NCBI GenBank assembly: GCA_902618695.1
Contig: CACNCB010000001.1
Span: forward strand, 62,001-126,000
Source of the DNA: an uncultured Pelagibacteraceae bacterium
GTDB taxonomy: Bacteria; Pseudomonadota; Alphaproteobacteria; Pelagibacterales; Pelagibacteraceae
DNA: 64,000 nucleotides
Direction of reading: 5' to 3'
Positions 56,100 through 64,000 of the stretch are shown one piece after another. Every line of letters begins with the position of its first letter. The first letter of the stretch is position 1. The translations under genes and the position numbers were made by a program. The notes beneath the pieces were generated by a model. It was given only the letters and a program-made list of their open reading frames with translations, was not told where the DNA came from and did no database searches.

Positions 56100-57491
56100 A
56101 TGGCAAAAAATAAAAACAACCAAGCAATCTGGAACACACGGATAAAAAAAAATGCATCTAGTTTGTTTCAAAAAGTCGGTAATTCAATAGATATTGATAA
56201 AAGACTTTACAAAGTAGATATTCAAGGTTCAATTGCTCATGTTGAGATGCTTTTTAAACAAAAAATAATTTCATTCAAAATAAAAAATAAAATTATTTAT
56301 GGACTAACAAAAATTGACAAGGAAATAACAAAAAATAAATTTGAGTTTAATAAAAAATATGAAGATATTCATATGAATATCGAAAAGAGACTTTTTCAAA
56401 TTATAGGTGAAGAAGCTGGCTACGTTCACACTGCAAGATCAAGAAATGATCAAGTAATTACTGATTTTAAAATTTGGATTAAAAATTCAACCAACGAAAT
56501 AAATAATAACATAAATAAAGTTATTAAGAGTACAATTAAGTTAGCTGAAAAAAATGTTGAGACTATTATGCCTGGATTTACACATCTTAAAAATGCTCAA
56601 GCTATCTCTTTTGCACATTATTTAATGTCTTATGTAGAAATGTTTAATAGAGACAAAAAGAGATTTTCTAATAATTTAGACAATTTAAATGAAAATCCCT
56701 TAGGTGTTGCGGCCTTAGCAGGAACATCATTTAATATAGATAGAAATTATACAACCAAAAAACTTGGTTTTAAAATACCCACAAATAATTCTATTGATAC
56801 AGTTTCAGATAGAGATTTTGTTTTGGATTTTTTATACGCTTCATCAGTATGTGCTATGCATATTTCTAGAATTGCTGAAGAGTTAATTATTTGGAATTCT
56901 GATGGTTTTAACTTGATTAATTTATCTGACAAAGTTGTTACTGGATCATCAATCATGCCACAAAAGAGGAATCCTGATCTTTTAGAATACTTGCGTGGAA
57001 AATCAGGAAGCGCTTATGGAAATTTATTTTCAATGCTTACAATTTTAAAAGGCTTGCCATTGTCTTATTTTAAAGATTTACAAGACGATAAAGAGATTGT
57101 TTTCAAATCTAACGACAATTTAAATAATTGTTTAAAAATTTTTGATGAAATACTAAAAAATTGTAATCCAAATAAGAGTAGAATGTTAGAACTTGCTAAT
57201 TCTGGATACGTTACAGCAACTGATTTGGCTGACTATCTTGTAAAAAATCACTCAATGTCTTTTAGAAAAGCATATCAAAAGACTGCTGATGTAGTTAATT
57301 TTGCTGAAAAAAGAAAAAAGAATTTAAATGAATTAACTTTAGATGAGTTAAGAAAAATTGAACCTAAACTGAAAGAAGATGTATTAAAAGTATTTAATTT
57401 AAAAAATTCAATTAATTCAAAAAAATCTTATGGTGGAACTTCTTTTGATAATATTAAAAAAATGATAATGAAATATAAAAAAGAAAAATGA
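56100..57491 (+). CDS. argH: Argininosuccinate lyase
   Basis: A protein of 463 residues of the fumarase/aspartase superfamily. The signature GSSIMPQKRNPDLLEYLRGK contains the catalytic Ser loop, and HTARSRNDQVITDFKIW and MPGFTHLKNAQ are the substrate-binding blocks. It splits argininosuccinate to arginine and fumarate. Its stop overlaps lptM by 4 bp (ATGA). Confidence 0.97.
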   Translation: MAKNKNNQAIWNTRIKKNASSLFQKVGNSIDIDKRLYKVDIQGSIAHVEMLFKQKIISFKIKNKIIYGLTKIDKEITKNKFEFNKKYEDIHMNIEKRLFQIIGEEAGYVHTARSRNDQVITDFKIWIKNSTNEINNNINKVIKSTIKLAEKNVETIMPGFTHLKNAQAISFAHYLMSYVEMFNRDKKRFSNNLDNLNENPLGVAALAGTSFNIDRNYTTKKLGFKIPTNNSIDTVSDRDFVLDFLYASSVCAMHISRIAEELIIWNSDGFNLINLSDKVVTGSSIMPQKRNPDLLEYLRGKSGSAYGNLFSMLTILKGLPLSYFKDLQDDKEIVFKSNDNLNNCLKIFDEILKNCNPNKSRMLELANSGYVTATDLADYLVKNHSMSFRKAYQKTADVVNFAEKRKKNLNELTLDELRKIEPKLKEDVLKVFNLKNSINSKKSYGGTSFDNIKKMIMKYKKEK

Positions 57492-57619
57492 TTAAAAAAT
57501 TTACCATAATTATGTTGTTATTTTGTGTAGTTATTTCTTGTGGAAAGAAAGGTGATCCTAAATATGTAGATCCAGAGAAAAAAACAGAAATTAAAAAAGT
57601 TTTAATTAACTTAACTTAA
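57488..57619 (+). CDS. lptM: LptM-like small lipoprotein
   Basis: A protein of 43 residues. The signal sequence ends VVISC (Cys17), directly followed by GKKGDPKYVDP. The Cys-Gly-x-x-Gly-x-Pro start is the hallmark of LptM (YifL) lipoproteins, which help to mature the LptD outer-membrane LPS translocon. It lies between argH and lysA with overlaps on both sides (ATGA and TAATG), a common alphaproteobacterial position. Confidence 0.85.
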   Translation: MIKKFTIIMLLFCVVISCGKKGDPKYVDPEKKTEIKKVLINLT

Positions 57620-58833
57620 TGAAATACATAAATAGAAAATTAACAATAGAAAAAATTAGTCTCCAAAAAATTGCAAACAAATTTGGAACTCCATTTTATT
57701 CTTATTCCTATTATAAATTAAAAGAAAATATTAATAATTTTAAAAAAAGCTTTAGGTCTTTTTCACCACTTATCTGCTTTGCAGTCAAATCCAACACAAA
57801 TGTTAATATAATTCGAGAAATTAAAAAATTTGGGTTAGGTGCTGATGTTGTTTCGGTAGGAGAACTGATGATGGCATTAAAAGCAGGAATTAATCCAAGC
57901 AAAATAGTATTCTCTGGTGTTGGTAAAACAACAAGTGAAATCAGCTTTGCTATTGATAAAAAAATTTTACTTATTAACGCTGAATCTTTAAGTGAAATAA
58001 AAGAAATAAATCGAATAGCAAAATCAAAAAATAAAAGGATAAAAATTGGTGTAAGACTAAACCCTAATACAGATGCAAAAACATTAAGTCAAATATCCAC
58101 TGGGAAAAAAGAAAATAAATTCGGTGTAAATAAAAATACATTCTATGAAATTATAAATTATTGCAAAAATTCTAAAAATATTGATTTAAAATGTCTAAGC
58201 GTTCATATAGGAAGTCAAATTTTAGACCATAGACCTTATGAAAAAATGCTTAAAGCGGTCAGCCAAATTCTCAATAAAACAAATCATAAGTTTGAATTTA
58301 TAGATTTAGGCGGAGGTATGGGCATTACTTACACTGATAAAAATAAAAAACTTAATTATAAAAAATACAACACAGCTATTCGTAAATTTTTAAGAAAACA
58401 TAAAGTTAAAATTATATTTGAGCCAGGTAGATCAATTATTGGCGATACCGGGACATTAGTGTCAAAAATAATCTATATAAAAGATAGCGAAAGTAAAAAA
58501 TTTATAATTTTAGATGCAGCAATGAACGACTTAATGAGACCTGCTTTGTATGGTGCGTTTCATAAAACCTTACCTGTTACAAAATCTAACAAAACATCTA
58601 AAAAACCATATGAATTTGTAGGTCCTATTTGTGAAAGTACCGATAAATTTGTTACATTAAAAAAATTTCAAGTATTGAATGAAAAAGATTTAATAGCAAT
58701 ATGTGATGTGGGAGCTTATGGAATGTCACTAAGCTCAAATTATAATTTAAGACCTAAACCAATAGAATTATTAATAAAGGGATCAAAAATTAAAGTAATA
58801 AGAAAAAGACAAAAGCATAAAGATATAATTTAG
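57619..58833 (+). CDS. lysA: Diaminopimelate decarboxylase
   Basis: A protein of 404 residues with the PLP barrel of group IV decarboxylases. The Schiff-base Lys is in CFAVKSNTNVNIIREI. HIGSQILDHRPY, DLGGGMGITY and FEPGRSIIGDTG bind PLP phosphate, and PICESTDKF is the substrate-side Cys segment. It makes lysine from meso-diaminopimelate. It follows lptM by overlap. Confidence 0.97.
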   Translation: MKYINRKLTIEKISLQKIANKFGTPFYSYSYYKLKENINNFKKSFRSFSPLICFAVKSNTNVNIIREIKKFGLGADVVSVGELMMALKAGINPSKIVFSGVGKTTSEISFAIDKKILLINAESLSEIKEINRIAKSKNKRIKIGVRLNPNTDAKTLSQISTGKKENKFGVNKNTFYEIINYCKNSKNIDLKCLSVHIGSQILDHRPYEKMLKAVSQILNKTNHKFEFIDLGGGMGITYTDKNKKLNYKKYNTAIRKFLRKHKVKIIFEPGRSIIGDTGTLVSKIIYIKDSESKKFIILDAAMNDLMRPALYGAFHKTLPVTKSNKTSKKPYEFVGPICESTDKFVTLKKFQVLNEKDLIAICDVGAYGMSLSSNYNLRPKPIELLIKGSKIKVIRKRQKHKDII

Positions 58834-58836
58834 CTT

Positions 58837-59547
58837 TTGACAAAAATGATAAGAAACTTTTTATTTTCAATATTGTTTTTCACTGGAATCATCTTTATTT
58901 CGATAATTTTTTTACCATCATTTTTTTTGCCTAAACAGGTTGTTTTGACAGGAGGTAAGTTAATGGGCCATTGGACCAGTTTTTGTTTGAGGTTTATTCT
59001 TTCAGTAAAAATTTCAATCAAGGGAAGAGAAAATATTATTAATAATGAAAAATTTTTTATAGCAGCATCTCATCAATCAATGTTTGAAACTTTTTATTTA
59101 CAAACAATCTTTAACTCACCTGTATTTATTCTAAAAAAAGAATTATTGTTAATTCCAATTTTTGGTTGGTACTTAAAAAAAATAGGATCAATTTCAATAA
59201 AAAGAAACAAAGTTACAAAAGATAACTTGGGTTTTTTTGATGATATTTCAAAAATGATGGCTACTTCTAATAGACCTTTAATTATTTTTCCTCAAGGAAC
59301 TAGAGTTCTTCCAGATGAAAGACCACCTTTTAAAAAAGGTGCTTCGAGGATTTATGAAGAGCTAAATGTTGCTTGTCAGCCAGTTGCAATTAACTCTGGA
59401 TATGTGTGGCCTAAAAAAGGTGATAAAAAATCTAATAGAACTATTACAATCTCTATTCTAAAACCACTTCCTTCTGGGTTAACAAAAGAAAATTTTATTC
59501 AAATTCTTGAAAAAAATATTTATTCAGAGTTAGATTTAATTAATTAG
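58837..59547 (+). CDS. plsC: 1-acyl-sn-glycerol-3-phosphate acyltransferase
   Basis: A protein of 236 residues. An N-terminal membrane helix (10-35) is followed by the acyltransferase motif ASHQSMFETF, where the usual Asp of HX4D is Glu, as also seen in alphaproteobacterial homologues. The second motif is FPQGTRV (normally FPEGTR). It makes phosphatidic acid. It lies 3 bp after lysA and overlaps the convergent dnaN by 4 bp. Confidence 0.9.
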   Translation: MTKMIRNFLFSILFFTGIIFISIIFLPSFFLPKQVVLTGGKLMGHWTSFCLRFILSVKISIKGRENIINNEKFFIAASHQSMFETFYLQTIFNSPVFILKKELLLIPIFGWYLKKIGSISIKRNKVTKDNLGFFDDISKMMATSNRPLIIFPQGTRVLPDERPPFKKGASRIYEELNVACQPVAINSGYVWPKKGDKKSNRTITISILKPLPSGLTKENFIQILEKNIYSELDLIN

Positions 59548-60656
59548 CCCTTCATAGGCATGACAACAAAAATACTATCAAAATCACCCGGATCTTTTAT
59601 TAATGCTGGTGAACCAGTATCATTAAAGAAAATTTCAACTTTGTCTCCATCTAATTGTGAAGCAACATCTATTAAATATCTAGAGTTAAAACTTATCTCC
59701 AAGTCATGATCAAACTTAGCAATTAAAGTTTCTTTACCATCACCACTGTTGGTATTATTTACCGAAAGATCCAGAGTGTCTTTAGATAAATTGAATTTCA
59801 CACCATCTTTTTTATCTAATGAAACAGATGCCACTCTATCAACAGAATTTAAGAATAATTTTAAATCTACTTCTAATTTTTTTTGATTATTTTTAGGTAT
59901 AACTTGAATGTAATTAGGAAATTTTCCATCAATAATTTTTGAAATTAAAACACTATTATTTAATTCAAATTTTATTTTTGATTTGACATTTGAAACTTTT
60001 ACATCTCCGTCATAGCTATCTAATAAAGAACAAAGTTGAAAAATTGTTTTTTTAGGTAAAATTATTGGATCAAAATCAATTTTTTTCTCTAATCTAACTT
60101 TTGAAATAGACATTCTATGACTATCAGTTGCGACTGCAGTTAAATAATTTTTATCTTCAACTTCTGTTTGATGAAAATAAATTCCACTTAGGTAATGCCT
60201 TGTTTCGTCATTAGAAACTGAAAATTTACACTTATTTAATAATTTCAATAATTGTTTTGATTTAATTATAAATTCATTTTGATTAAAATTTTCGTCTGTC
60301 AGTGGAAACTCCGTTGCACTTATGCAATTCAAATTAAAAATAGATTTTTCAGACTCTACTTGTAATTTACTTACACCTGTTAGTGAAAAATTTATTTTTT
60401 TTCCTGAGTTAAACTTTCTTATAATATCATACATGATTGAGGAGGTTGTAGTTGTTTTGCCCTCCTCTAGAATTTCTACATTATTTAATTGATGTATAAA
60501 TATTAAATCTAGATCAGTCGCAGTGATAGTAAGTTTTGAATTGCTTGCATTTAACAAAATATTAGAAAGTATTGGTAATGTGCTTCTTTTTTCAATAACG
60601 CCTTGGCAATAATTTAATGCTTGCTGAAGGTCTTGTTGATTAACGTTAAATTTCAT
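59544..60656 (-). CDS. dnaN: DNA polymerase III beta sliding clamp
   Basis: A protein of 370 residues. It begins MKFNVNQQDLQQALNYCQGV and shows the three repeated clamp domains. It ends with FVVMPMKG, the C-terminal MP(M/V)R-like segment. The ring holds the replicase on DNA. Its start overlaps the dnaA stop by 11 bp, the classic dnaA-dnaN arrangement. Confidence 0.97.
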   Translation of the reverse strand: MKFNVNQQDLQQALNYCQGVIEKRSTLPILSNILLNASNSKLTITATDLDLIFIHQLNNVEILEEGKTTTTSSIMYDIIRKFNSGKKINFSLTGVSKLQVESEKSIFNLNCISATEFPLTDENFNQNEFIIKSKQLLKLLNKCKFSVSNDETRHYLSGIYFHQTEVEDKNYLTAVATDSHRMSISKVRLEKKIDFDPIILPKKTIFQLCSLLDSYDGDVKVSNVKSKIKFELNNSVLISKIIDGKFPNYIQVIPKNNQKKLEVDLKLFLNSVDRVASVSLDKKDGVKFNLSKDTLDLSVNNTNSGDGKETLIAKFDHDLEISFNSRYLIDVASQLDGDKVEIFFNDTGSPALIKDPGDFDSIFVVMPMKG

Positions 60657-62064
60657 TTTCTTTATTATTATATAAAATCTGGTTTTTTAATTTGTTTATA
60701 TTGTCAACCATCTCAGGATCTTTTGCTTTTATCTTTTCAATTGTTTTTACTGAATGAATTATCGTTGTATGGTCTCGGTTAGAAAATTCTCTTCCAATTT
60801 CAGGTAATGATTTAGAAGTCAAAATTTTAGTTAAATAAATTGCTGTTTGCCTAGGTCTTACTAAATATCTTGATCTTCTAGATGATAACATTTCATTTTT
60901 GCTGATTTTGAAAAACTTACAAACAATTGTTTGAATTAAATCTATTGTAACCTTGTTTTCTGCTAAATTTAATAAATCCTTTAAAACTACTTTAGTCTCA
61001 GCAAGATTTGGGACTTTATTGTAAATTCTTGAAAATGAAACAACTCTGTTTATTGCTCCAACTAGTTCCCTTACACTTCCAGTTATTTCATTACTTATAA
61101 AATCCTGAATTTCTCTAGAAACTTGTAATTGTTCAGAATACAAAGCATTCAATTCTTCAGTTTTTTTTTCAACTATTTTTTTTCTTAACTCAAGGTCTGG
61201 CTTTTGAATGTCAACAACTAGTCCACCAGAAAATCTTGATTTAATCCTTTCTTGAATTCTTGATAATTTGTTTGGTGATCGATCAGCTGATACAATTATT
61301 TGAGATCCCTTATCAAGTAATGAATTAAATGTATGAAAGAACTCCTCTTGCATAGCCTCTTTTCCACTTATAAACTGTATATCATCGATTAATAAAATAT
61401 CTGTGTTTCTAAAATATTCCTTAAACTTAACCATGTCGTTTGATTTAATTGATTTTACAAACTGGTACATGAAACGTTCGGCAGAAATAAACATTACTTT
61501 ATTAATTCTTTTAAGCTCTAAACCTATTGAATTTAATAAGTGAGTTTTTCCCATTCCAACACCACCATAAATATAAAGTGGATTATAATGAGATATATTT
61601 TCTGAAACTTTTAAAGAAGCTTCGTAAGCTAATTTGTTACTTGAACCTGTTATAAAATTATCAAATCTTTTATTTGGATCAATTCGATTATATTGAAGGT
61701 AAGAGTCTTTTATAAATGAAACATTTTCATTAGTATTTTTCTCATTAATATTATTTTCTTTTAAAATGATATCTTGAGCTTTTTCAACTATTTTGAACTC
61801 AATTCTAATAATGTCTTTTTTATATACTTTAATTATCTTTAATATTTGGTCTAAGTACCTTGATGTAATCCAATCTCTAATAAATCTTGTTGGAACTGAT
61901 AATAATAAATAATTATTGAATTCCTCTACAAAAGAAATCTTTTTTAACCAACTCTCATAAACTTCTATGCCTAGTTTATTTTTCATTTCATTCTGCACTT
62001 GCTTCCATTCAAAGCCTTCAGAAGAAAAATTGTTAATATTTTTTGTATTTGTTAATTTATTCAT
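60646..62064 (-). CDS. dnaA: Chromosomal replication initiator DnaA
   Basis: A protein of 472 residues. Domain I is at the N terminus, Walker A is YGGVGMGKTHLLNSIG, Walker B LLIDDIQFISG, and the C-terminal DNA-binding domain has SNRDHTTIIHSVKTIEK. It melts the origin after binding DnaA boxes. Its upstream region (62065-62375) carries a palindrome and repeats. Confidence 0.98.
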   Translation of the reverse strand: MNKLTNTKNINNFSSEGFEWKQVQNEMKNKLGIEVYESWLKKISFVEEFNNYLLLSVPTRFIRDWITSRYLDQILKIIKVYKKDIIRIEFKIVEKAQDIILKENNINEKNTNENVSFIKDSYLQYNRIDPNKRFDNFITGSSNKLAYEASLKVSENISHYNPLYIYGGVGMGKTHLLNSIGLELKRINKVMFISAERFMYQFVKSIKSNDMVKFKEYFRNTDILLIDDIQFISGKEAMQEEFFHTFNSLLDKGSQIIVSADRSPNKLSRIQERIKSRFSGGLVVDIQKPDLELRKKIVEKKTEELNALYSEQLQVSREIQDFISNEITGSVRELVGAINRVVSFSRIYNKVPNLAETKVVLKDLLNLAENKVTIDLIQTIVCKFFKISKNEMLSSRRSRYLVRPRQTAIYLTKILTSKSLPEIGREFSNRDHTTIIHSVKTIEKIKAKDPEMVDNINKLKNQILYNNKENEI

Positions 62065-62375
62065 AACTCAAGGGGAAATCTCAGTTAGAACAATTTAAAA
62101 AAATTTGCAACAAGTTAATAAATAAATTAAAAAAAAAATAAAATCTATGATTGTGATTTAGATAAAAAAAATAATTTTAAATTAAACTTAAATTTAAAAT
62201 TATTAATTGAATCAAATATAGATTGAATCAATTAATTGATTGAACTAAAATTAAATCGAACATAGATTGAATGACTAAAAAGCAAAAATTTACTAAATCT
62301 AAATATAGTGACTTAACACAAAACTTAAATATATAATGTGGATATCAGGAGTTGTTTAAAAATTTTAACTAACGT
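62065..62375. promoter_or_regulatory. Noncoding region upstream of dnaA with palindrome and repeats
   Basis: About 310 bp of very AT-rich DNA without genes lie between the start of dnaA and the end of rpsT. It holds a perfect 16-bp palindrome AATCAATTAATTGATT (62226-62241), the 11-bp direct repeat ATAGATTGAAT at 62218-62228 and 62262-62272, and TGTGGATAT at 62337-62345, one mismatch from a DnaA box on the minus strand. It may be a dnaA control region; evidence for oriC is weak because the box cluster is missing. Confidence 0.4.
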
Positions 62376-62636
62376 TTAGATTGCAGCAATTTTTTTTGTA
62401 ATTCTAGAAACATTTCTAGAAGCATTTTGTTTTTTTATTATTCCTGTTTTTGCAATTTTCATCAACTCAGAGTTTAACTTTGGTAAAAATTTAAGAGCTT
62501 CGTCTTTCTTTTTACCATCAATTAAAAGGTTCATTTTCTTAAGAGCGTTTCTAAACCTGCTCTTTCTAGCTTTATTTACTGCTGTTTGTTTAGAAATTCT
62601 TCTAATTCTCTTAATTGCTGATTTAGTGTTTGCCAT
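62376..62636 (-). CDS. rpsT: 30S ribosomal protein S20
   Basis: The start at 62636 gives 86 residues beginning MANTKSAIKRIRRISKQ, the S20 start. An open frame reaches further upstream to 62708 but lacks similarity and overlaps mutM. It binds 16S rRNA. It lies between dnaA and mutM, as in many alphaproteobacteria. Confidence 0.97.
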   Translation of the reverse strand: MANTKSAIKRIRRISKQTAVNKARKSRFRNALKKMNLLIDGKKKDEALKFLPKLNSELMKIAKTGIIKKQNASRNVSRITKKIAAI

Positions 62637-62686
62637 CTGCGCAGGGGTATAGCTTGAGAATTTATAGTGGTCAACTAAATATTTAA

Positions 62687-63550
62687 CTATTTTTGACAAG
62701 AAACACAAAAAAAAGTCGACCTATTTGATATTATTTTTTTTCTTATAATACCTTTGCACTTTGTACGCTTACATTTCACTCCGTCTTGCTGATAAACTTT
62801 AAACTCCTTTTGGAAGGTACCTTTATTACCTGAAATATCTTTAAAATCTCTAATACTTGAACCTCCCTTATTAATTGCTTGTTGGAGTATTTTCTTAGAA
62901 TTTAAAATAATATTTAAACATTCATTTTTATTAAGTCGTTTTGCCTTTTTAAAAGGATTTATTTTACTAGCGAAAAGAATTTCACTTGCATAAATATTAC
63001 CTATTCCAGAAACAAATCTCTGATCAAGTAAGAAACTTTTTATATCTTTGTTTTTTTTCTTAAAAAAATTAACTACATAATTTAAATTAAATTTATCACT
63101 AAAGGGTTCAGGTCCCATTGATTTAAATCTTTTCTCTAAATCCTGATGATTTTTAATTATTTCGAAAAATCCAAAGCGTCTTGGATCATTATAAATTACT
63201 TTCAAGCTATCAAATACAAACTCTGCATGATTGTGTTTTTTAGGTAAAAAAGGTGAATGATAAAAACTAGCATTAGTAAATTTTAGAGGCTTTTTCTTAT
63301 CAAGAATATGAATTGTTCCTGACATTCCTAAATGGATTAAACAATAATCTTCATTTTGAAAATGGATAATCAAATATTTAGAAAATCTACTAACTTCAAT
63401 TATTTTTTTATTTTTAAGAAAACTTTCAAAATCACTTGGTATTTTAAACCTTAAATTCCTGTTTCTAATTATTACTTTTTTTATGCTTTTTTTTTTGATC
63501 TTTTTATGAAGGGATTGTCTAACAATTTCTACTTCTGGTAATTCTGGCAT
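62687..63550 (-). CDS. mutM: Formamidopyrimidine-DNA glycosylase
   Basis: A protein of 287 residues. It starts with the catalytic MPELPEVEIVRQSL (Pro after Met removal, and Glu). A middle region with the H2TH motif (GIGNIYASEILF) follows, and it ends in the zinc finger VKCKRTKC to FFCVSCQK. The first Cys pair is spaced C-x4-C, as in alphaproteobacterial enzymes. It removes oxidised guanine from DNA. Confidence 0.97.
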   Translation of the reverse strand: MPELPEVEIVRQSLHKKIKKKSIKKVIIRNRNLRFKIPSDFESFLKNKKIIEVSRFSKYLIIHFQNEDYCLIHLGMSGTIHILDKKKPLKFTNASFYHSPFLPKKHNHAEFVFDSLKVIYNDPRRFGFFEIIKNHQDLEKRFKSMGPEPFSDKFNLNYVVNFFKKKNKDIKSFLLDQRFVSGIGNIYASEILFASKINPFKKAKRLNKNECLNIILNSKKILQQAINKGGSSIRDFKDISGNKGTFQKEFKVYQQDGVKCKRTKCKGIIRKKIISNRSTFFCVSCQK

Positions 63551-63579
63551 TTGATACTATATTCAATATATATTTTTTT

Positions 63580-64000
63580 ATGCAACAAAATCTTCAAAAT
63601 AAAAAAGGACTTGTAGAAAATGTATTTAATCAGGTCTACAACAAATATGACTTGATGAATGACTTTATGTCTATGGGTGTACATAGATATTGGAAAAAAA
63701 GTTTAATCAATATGATGAATCCGAGAGTTAGTAGAAAATTGATAGATGTTGCGTGTGGGACGGGGGATGTTGGAAAGTTATTTTTAGATAGCACAAATAA
63801 AGAGGCTGAAATTACTTGTGTAGACCCTAATAAAGGAATGGTTAGTCAAGGAAAGCAAAAATTATCTAATTACAAAAATGTAAAATGGGTTATTTCTCCA
63901 GCAGAAAAATTACCAATTACAGACAATTCATTTGATTATTACACTATTAGCTTTGGGCTAAGAAATACAAAAAATTTAAATAAAGCACTTTCAGAAGCCT
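63580..64000 (+). CDS. ubiE: Ubiquinone/menaquinone methyltransferase UbiE (3' truncated by window)
   Basis: The frame starts at ATG 63580 and is open to the window edge (140 codons). It begins MQQNLQNKKGLVENVFNQVY and contains KYDLMNDFMSMGVHRYWK and the SAM-binding IDVACGTGDVGK, followed by SFGLRNTKN. These match the UbiE family, which C-methylates ubiquinone precursors. It is divergent from mutM, again as in other alphaproteobacteria. Confidence 0.95.
   Translation, partial: MQQNLQNKKGLVENVFNQVYNKYDLMNDFMSMGVHRYWKKSLINMMNPRVSRKLIDVACGTGDVGKLFLDSTNKEAEITCVDPNKGMVSQGKQKLSNYKNVKWVISPAEKLPITDNSFDYYTISFGLRNTKNLNKALSEA

Noticed and set aside
62637-62708. Longer start for S20 (110 residues)
   Set aside because: The upstream 24 residues have no S20 similarity and overlap mutM; MANTKSA is the standard start.

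Overview
The window is a very AT-rich, tightly packed bacterial chromosome segment. Genes often overlap by 1 to 30 bases and intergenic gaps are tiny. Gene content and order point to a free-living marine alphaproteobacterium of the SAR11 / Candidatus Pelagibacter type: a RegB-type redox kinase, CobS/CobT, an SUV3-like helicase next to FdxA and CarD, and a dnaN-dnaA / rpsT-mutM / ubiE neighbourhood. This placement is inferred from composition and synteny; no rRNA gene is present to confirm it.

Layout. 1-5.7 kb: cobS (5'-truncated) and cobT, facing regB and gyrB. 5.8-13.6 kb: a surface-polysaccharide island with a UDP-glucuronate decarboxylase-like enzyme, formyltransferase, PLP aminotransferase, GT61 glycosyltransferase, a cupin/C-methyltransferase fusion, an SGNH-hydrolase-like membrane protein and a sulfotransferase-like protein. 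It ends at tRNA-Ser(GGA) and a GT17 gene. 14.4-24 kb: a minus-strand translation operon (GT4, thrS, infC, rpmI, rplT, pheS, pheT, lepA). 24-41 kb: central metabolism (gltBD, pyruvate dehydrogenase E1/E2, thiolase, acetoacetyl-CoA synthetase), uppP, a DMT permease, tRNA-Arg(ACG) and a thioesterase. 41-47.2 kb: helicase, TerB-like protein, ferredoxin, CarD-like regulator, a tiny Lys-rich protein and an acyl-CoA synthetase. 52.4-64 kb: DedA, DsbB, Coq7, HNH nuclease, esterase, HIG1, TlpA, argH-lptM-lysA, plsC, dnaN-dnaA, rpsT, mutM and the start of ubiE.

The outstanding feature is a ~5.08 kb integrated element at 47,271-52,358. It sits inside a host tRNA-Leu(CAA) gene, exactly at the anticodon loop, and an 8-bp direct repeat (TTTTGAGT) marks both ends. 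Joining the flanks rebuilds a perfect tRNA-Leu cloverleaf, and neither junction restores the tRNA. Instead the element carries its own, sequence-divergent, complete tRNA-Leu with the same CAA anticodon, 20 bp downstream of its tyrosine integrase gene. It also carries a small protein with HUH-type Rep motifs, a ribbon-helix-helix-like protein, two unknown small proteins, and a serine recombinase in tight operon with three predicted secreted or lipidated proteins. Paired 11-bp repeats near both ends look like integrase arm sites. The arrangement suggests that the element breaks an isoacceptor gene and supplies the replacement itself, possibly transcribed from the captured host tRNA promoter.

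The remaining genes are mostly recognisable core functions. Notable details are a lipoyl domain fused to the N terminus of homodimeric pyruvate dehydrogenase E1, two very Lys-rich neighbours (CarD extension and a 30-residue protein) sharing a bidirectional terminator, and several small genes (lptM, a 32-residue membrane peptide, the Lys-rich protein).
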